From assembly GCA_013398275.1 (NCBI GenBank), contig VZSE01002451.1, positions 741,776 through 805,775 on the forward strand: a stretch of 64,000 nucleotides of DNA, written 5' to 3'. The notes beneath the pieces were generated by a model. That model had not been told where the DNA came from and made no database searches. It saw only the letters and a list, made by a program, of their open reading frames with translations. Shown here one piece after another: positions 59,161 through 64,000 of this stretch. Each line of letters opens with the position of its first letter. The first letter of the stretch is position 1. Position numbers and translations under genes: made by a program. This stretch comes from Promerops cafer. Its lineage: Eukaryota > Chordata > Aves > Passeriformes > Nectariniidae.

Positions 59161-62100
59161 CTTCTTGCAAACTGTGAATCAATCATTCAGCCAAGGAACC
59201 TTTACCATGTCTAGAATTTCCTGTAGCTTGTTTTGATTTACTTCACGAACCTCTCCAGCCCAGATGTTCCAAGATGCACGAGCCTTTGAGCCAAGGAGTA
59301 ACCAACAAGTGGCCATGAGGTGCTAATATCCCTTTGCTACAGGGCTGGCATCATGGACCAAGCTCACACAGGAGCCACAGCTGCAGGGTATGGACATCTG
59401 AAAGCACTGACAGGACATAAGAAAAAGAAAACAGTTCAGACACGTGACCTCAGGGCTAACATTTTGTTAAAGGATATTTATATATTAATAATGATTCCCT
59501 CTGATAAAGAAATTATTTAGGCTCTGCTTGAAAAGAAACTCCTCACCTATTGCTTTATCTTCCTACACAAGGGTCTATTTTGTCACCAGGCTAAATAAAG
59601 CCATTTAGTGAGAACCCTTTGGCACCTGCTTGCCCCTTTGCATCTGGGAGGAAAATGTTTCTGACCTCTGTGCAGTCAGTTTATAGAGCCAAAGCTACCC
59701 CTAGGGCTCACTTCTCCTACTTGCTCTTGGAGCAATCTCTTTCCAAGCCAGCAAGTGTCAGGATGGTTGGAGGGAGTGGAGCCTGACCAACCATTCCTGG
59801 CGATATTCCCCAAAAATCAAAGTGCGACAAAGCGTTCGGGAGGACGCCTAATTATGTTACAAGGTGTGAGGAACTTGGAACCATAATATTGAGACTGCTA
59901 TAGAGAAGATTATTGTGCCTCAAATTTTCCAGTGTGGTGAGCTTATAAAAAGTAAGCTTTTTATTTTATAATGTTTTTATATTATAATTATATTTTAACT
60001 CTCACTTTTAAATACATAAAAAGCTGTAATGTTCTATAACCTTGCTGAACTGGAAAATCTGAGGCATGCACATTTGGTGATGATGACAGTTTGATGCATG
60101 GATTTTTTGGGGTTGGTCAAATGCCCTTGTCAAAATTCCATAATTGCACCTCACCCATATGTAGGTTTTTACACTCAGTCTCATCAAAGTCTTATTCAAG
60201 ACCTTAAAATAGAGTTTAACTTATTCACAGAGGTTGTGTTGGTCTTACTGAGTTGATTCACCCGAGCTCACAGTAATAATAACAGTAATAAATGATTCTT
60301 AACATCATTGTGCTATTTCTGATTGCTCCCCCTGGGATTCATGCATGTTACAAAGGAAGCTGGAATCACTCTGCTTTGAAGATAAAACACACCCAGCTTA
60401 CAGGGGGGATGTTAATTAGACTTTGGCCATCCATGTTTTAATCTTCTTGCTTTTATCGTTTTCCTACACGTGAAATGTTTAAAAAAGTGTGGAAGTAAAT
60501 GAGATAAACATCTGCTCCACTTTGGAATCATCCATCCAGCCCATAATTCAGCATGTGGCAGGGTTTCAGTGGTGAATGTGGCTCTGAAAAGGGCAGACAA
60601 AAATAGCATCATCTTCCCAGGGAGTCAGGCCAGGCTACTGGTGAGTGTTAATCAGTGTCTGCTCTCCTTCTCTGCCTGCTCAAGGTGTGGTTCATCTTCA
60701 CCAAAACTTACTGGCTTGCTTTGAGATGTTCCAAGCTGATTTTCCAGCTCACTTCTCCCATCCAAGTAGGTCTCACTGTGGGGTTTCTCCTGGAGGAGAC
60801 AGACAATTCATGGATGAATTCTTGTCTCTCTGATCCAAGCTCGGTGATGCTCCAGGTGCGCGTGGGCACACACACGGCATCAGAATGGGATGCTGAGCTG
60901 CACCACGCTAGGAGTGAAGCCCTGGATGGTGCCAGTGGAGGAGTTAATGCTCCCTTACTGTCCCTCCTGGGTGCTGAACCCATTCTCGGGTGTTTTCAGT
61001 GCAACCTTTTCCTAAACTGAGCTTTAAAGGTACCCCTGAACACAGGCCTTCCCAGGGATGCTCCAGTGTGCCCAGTTTGTGCTACAGTGGTGCTGTGCAG
61101 GTGACTGCTGAGCAGGATCAGTGCTGAGGTGACATTTAACCAAAAAATGGGACTGCCTTTCCTGCATAAGAAGCTCACAGTGGTCCCTTCTGGATTTGAA
61201 ATCTGAGAGGTACCTGCATTTGGCAAGTGCTTGCAGGAATGGAAAAGCAGCCCCTCTGCCTGGACCAGACTTCTGAAGCTCCAGCACTGGCTGGAGAATT
61301 GGGCCAGGTGGGATTTACCCCTTGCTCTTGCCAATGTGTAACCTGGCAGGGCTGATCCTCTTGGATACAAATTCCTCCTCCTCTCCTCTGGTGGAAGCAG
61401 GGAGCCAGAGAGCAGCAGCTCTCCCAGCAGCTCTCAAAGGCATCTGTTACCCCAGGGCGACTTGCACTGCCTGCTGTGAAAAGCTGTAAATTACACACCA
61501 ATAACTGCATGGAAATGGCTGGGCAAATATTTTGAAAGACGGGAGAAACTTTGTAGAAACCACTGCTTTGTGAGTCACTTATGGATGGAAAAAGGTGAAC
61601 CCAAAAGATATCCCTGGCAAGAGATTTGCTGGACATTATCCATCCTAACAGCACTGCTCCCTCTCTTCTTCCCCCCTTTCATATCTCCTTACCTTTTTAC
61701 GCTTGCTATTCAAAGCCTGATGAAACCACAGTTTCCAAATTGATTTTTTTCCCCTTCCAAATTTCTACTGTCAATAAACACTTCAAAGGTAGAGAGAACT
61801 TGTATGCCAACTTCTAGCCTCGAGCTGACTTTTACAGCTCTGTAATAAACCCCTTTAACAAAATGTTTATAATGGCCATGGCACTTGACCATTGCAGTGC
61901 TTTCTGTCACCCCCATAATGTTAAGTGCCAATAAATCACCTGCACTGTCGTGGGGCCCTGTATTTATTTACAAAGCTGTTAGAGGAGTATTTTTTGGTTT
62001 TATTGATCTGGTGGAACAAAAGCTGAGATTCTTCATTCTGTGGATTTCTTGGGAACTTTGGGGGGTTTTCTTTGCTCAGGAGAGTAGATAAATGCCACCT

Positions 62101-63429
62101 AAACCTCCAGCTGGCCTCTTGTACCTGAGGTATGTAACGCTGCTGTTTTTGGAGGTGCTTCACAGGGGATCAAGCCCAGCTCAGAGGCTGCAGTGGTTGC
62201 TTGGCAGACAAAGCCACGTGCATCGCCCAACCTGTGCTGGAGCTGGTCCTGCTGCCAAAAATAGGCTAGAGGGGAGGCACCAGCCTGCACTGAGACGTGG
62301 GCCATGAGGAAAAGGGCTTTTTCTGTTTGTAGGCACTGCTCAGAAGCCTCCCTGCCCCTGCTTATGGCAGCAGGGGATTTCTGGGTTCTGATTTCCTGGC
62401 CCATGTTAGGCTGGGCAGGCCACAGAGCTCAATTATTTCCCTTACCACCCAGTTTTGACTCTGCTTTGGTCTCTCGGGGTTTTGTACTGGGGCTTATAGA
62501 CTCCACCATCCCCCTTTGGCAAAGAGCATTTTTTTCCTCTCTAGTCTGTAGAGTCTTCCCCACATTTCACTCACTGATAAGCAGAAGTATTAAAACCATA
62601 AACCCATAAAATAAAGCTTCTTCTTCATCCTTGTTTCCTGCATGTTTTCATCTCTGTACTAAAGGTTTCTAAAGACAACTCCCTACTAATGATAGAGGAA
62701 AAAGAGCAGAATTAGAGATTGCACTATGAGCATGGACACAGTCTTGGTTTGAAATTAATGCATAAAAATGAAACTGTTTTCTCCAAAAGAGTAAACACAG
62801 TAAATTTTCCAACTGTGTCAATAACCCCAGGACAGAACGGATTTTGAGGCAGCAATGGATCATATAGGAAAACAAGGTTTAGCTGTTGGAAATTAAAAGT
62901 TAATATTAGAAGTAAAAGGGCAATCAGCCCCAAAAGCCACCTGCCCCCTCTTAGAGTGTGTTTTGAAGATCCTTCCCACATACTGTGTTAGGAGCTGCTG
63001 CCTTTGAGTGTATCACCTGGTTGGAATTTTTCACGGAGCTTGAATTCATTAGAAAACAGCCCCAGTCAAGCAGAACTGTGCAAATTAAATTGGATTTACA
63101 TGACAAGGTGGAGCCCAAGCACAGCAGCTAGGAAATGCCTGAGAAGCAAAAGACAAACCAGAGGGGATCAGGGAGGAAGGCTGCTCTGTGTAAACAGTGT
63201 TTAAAAAAAAAATAAAAGGAAAAAATGTTTGACAAATAGCACAATAAAATTAAAATTCCCACTCCGGCTGCCCTGGGGGTTTCAAAAGGAGACACTGAGA
63301 GAGACTTGGACACTAGAGGAAATAAACAGATTTGAGCATCTAATAAGTGGGAGGCTGGAATATTATTGTAGGATAAAGCGTTCTGAGCTGACCCAGAACA
63401 TGTTCCTGTTGTGAGGAGGGTGAAGACTT
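59161..63429. other. Unique non-coding DNA, no gene recognised
   Basis: Single-copy sequence. 59930-60005 is very AT-rich. Plus and minus frames in 60650-61650 are compositional. No recognisable repeat or exon apart from the candidate element listed within it. Confidence 0.55.
59790..60330. other. Candidate conserved non-coding element / AT-rich block
   Basis: It starts with CpG-retaining sequence (GGCGATATTCC, GTGCGACAAAGCGTTCGGG, AGGACGCCTAATTATG), passes into an AT-rich run (TATAATTATATTTTAAC) and then ATTAT/TAATAA-rich sequence near 60270-60300. Several CpGs beside a TAATTA site suggest constraint, but this is inference. Confidence 0.25.
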
Positions 63430-63930
63430 GATCTTCAACCCCAGTGAAGCCTGGAGGACTCAGTCCACTGGCTTCAATAAGCTTTGGGAGAAGCCTGACT
63501 TCCTTGTGGGCATTAAAAACTTCATATTTTCTTCCCTGTCGGCTCACGCCGCTGCCTATTATCTTATCAAAACATGGTTTCTTCATCAGTAATACGTAGG
63601 TTTCATCTGAATCTGTAAAAACTGAATTGCTTCCATATGCCAGATATTTCACTGGAGAGACCCTCCACTTTGGGAATGTCATTACTGCCCAAAATAATCT
63701 TCTGCAAGTCGTAATGTAAACTCAAAGTTATTGCAATTTATTAGCAATCACAATTTGCCAGGAAAATAGAATCAAGAGAGTGTCAGGGAAAGTAACTCGA
63801 TTGCAAAATGGACATGCCCTCTTCTGCAGTCTGAGCCCATTAATATCGACTTTCCAAATCCAGAGAGTGATTTCCTCCTGTGCCTGTACAATAAGGCAGT
63901 GCAGCATGTTTTCTCCTGAAGGAAGCAACA
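63430..63930. other. Candidate conserved non-coding block with an open minus-strand frame
   Basis: This is 500 bp of single-copy DNA with retained CpGs (CTGTCGGCTCACGCCGCTGC, GTAATACGTAGG, CAAGTCGTAATG), GATA-type TTATCTTATC near 63560, and ATTGCAATTTATTAGCAATC (CEBP/HNF-like spacing) near 63731. A minus-strand frame (63682 down to 63128) stays open across the left part, with a protein-like first 90 residues that match nothing I know. Its last third is low-complexity and runs through an A-rich tract. A non-coding conserved element is the likelier reading. Confidence 0.3.
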
Positions 63931-64000
63931 GGATTTTGTTGAATATATGGAAGGGAATTGGTTTTCTGGTTTGTTACTTAAAGCTGATCCTTACTGTCAA

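Noticed and set aside
1..64000. Intact retroviral or LINE coding sequence
   Set aside because: All recognised elements are 3' tails, solo LTRs or fragments; no reverse transcriptase, protease, capsid or envelope motifs were seen.

Overview
The window looks like non-coding nuclear DNA from a bird, most likely a songbird (passerine). Three things point that way. First, 3'-end fragments of CR1 LINEs are scattered through it, several ending in the CR1 tail ATTCTATG-type octamer. Second, an element at 34.03-34.19 kb has a tRNA-Ile-like head with recognisable A and B boxes and a CR1-type tail; this is the build of the passerine SINE TguSINE1. Third, two solo LTRs and one LTR fragment resemble avian/passerine endogenous retrovirus LTRs. 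Base composition is moderate, CpG is depleted outside a few small clusters, and mono-, penta- and minisatellite tracts are present, all typical of vertebrate intergenic or intronic sequence.

No protein-coding gene, rRNA, functional tRNA or other RNA gene could be supported. The longest open frames reach about 213 codons, about what chance gives in 64 kb. They match no family I recognise and often overlap repeats or GC-rich stretches. The window is therefore best read as intergenic DNA or the inside of a very long intron. One splice-bounded exon candidate (50264-50404) and a few CpG clusters are listed at low confidence.

Layout. 1-10 kb: unique DNA with T-rich tracts and a compact CpG-rich block carrying a perfect 7-bp inverted repeat (4.32-4.47 kb). 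10-23 kb: several AT-rich unique stretches that look like candidate conserved non-coding elements, a CR1 on each strand, and an assembly scar (poly-T, one N, duplicated flank) at 13.68-13.76 kb. 23-30 kb: plus-strand CR1 fragments, an 18-bp minisatellite of 12.6 copies, and an ERV-LTR fragment abutting a CR1. 30-39 kb: homeodomain-site-rich unique DNA, a 24-bp GC-rich minisatellite, the tRNA-Ile SINE and two very old MIR-like fragments. 39-48 kb: GC-richer DNA, a CpG cluster, a (TTTGG)7 repeat and three minus-strand CR1 tails within 3 kb. 48-64 kb: unique DNA, a CR1 fragment, two minus-strand solo LTRs (one internally deleted), a CpG cluster and a candidate conserved block at the right edge.

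Recognised interspersed repeats total about 2.6 kb, roughly 4 percent, which is low and usual for birds. There is no operon-like or multi-gene system. All family assignments come from recall of consensus patterns, not from a search.
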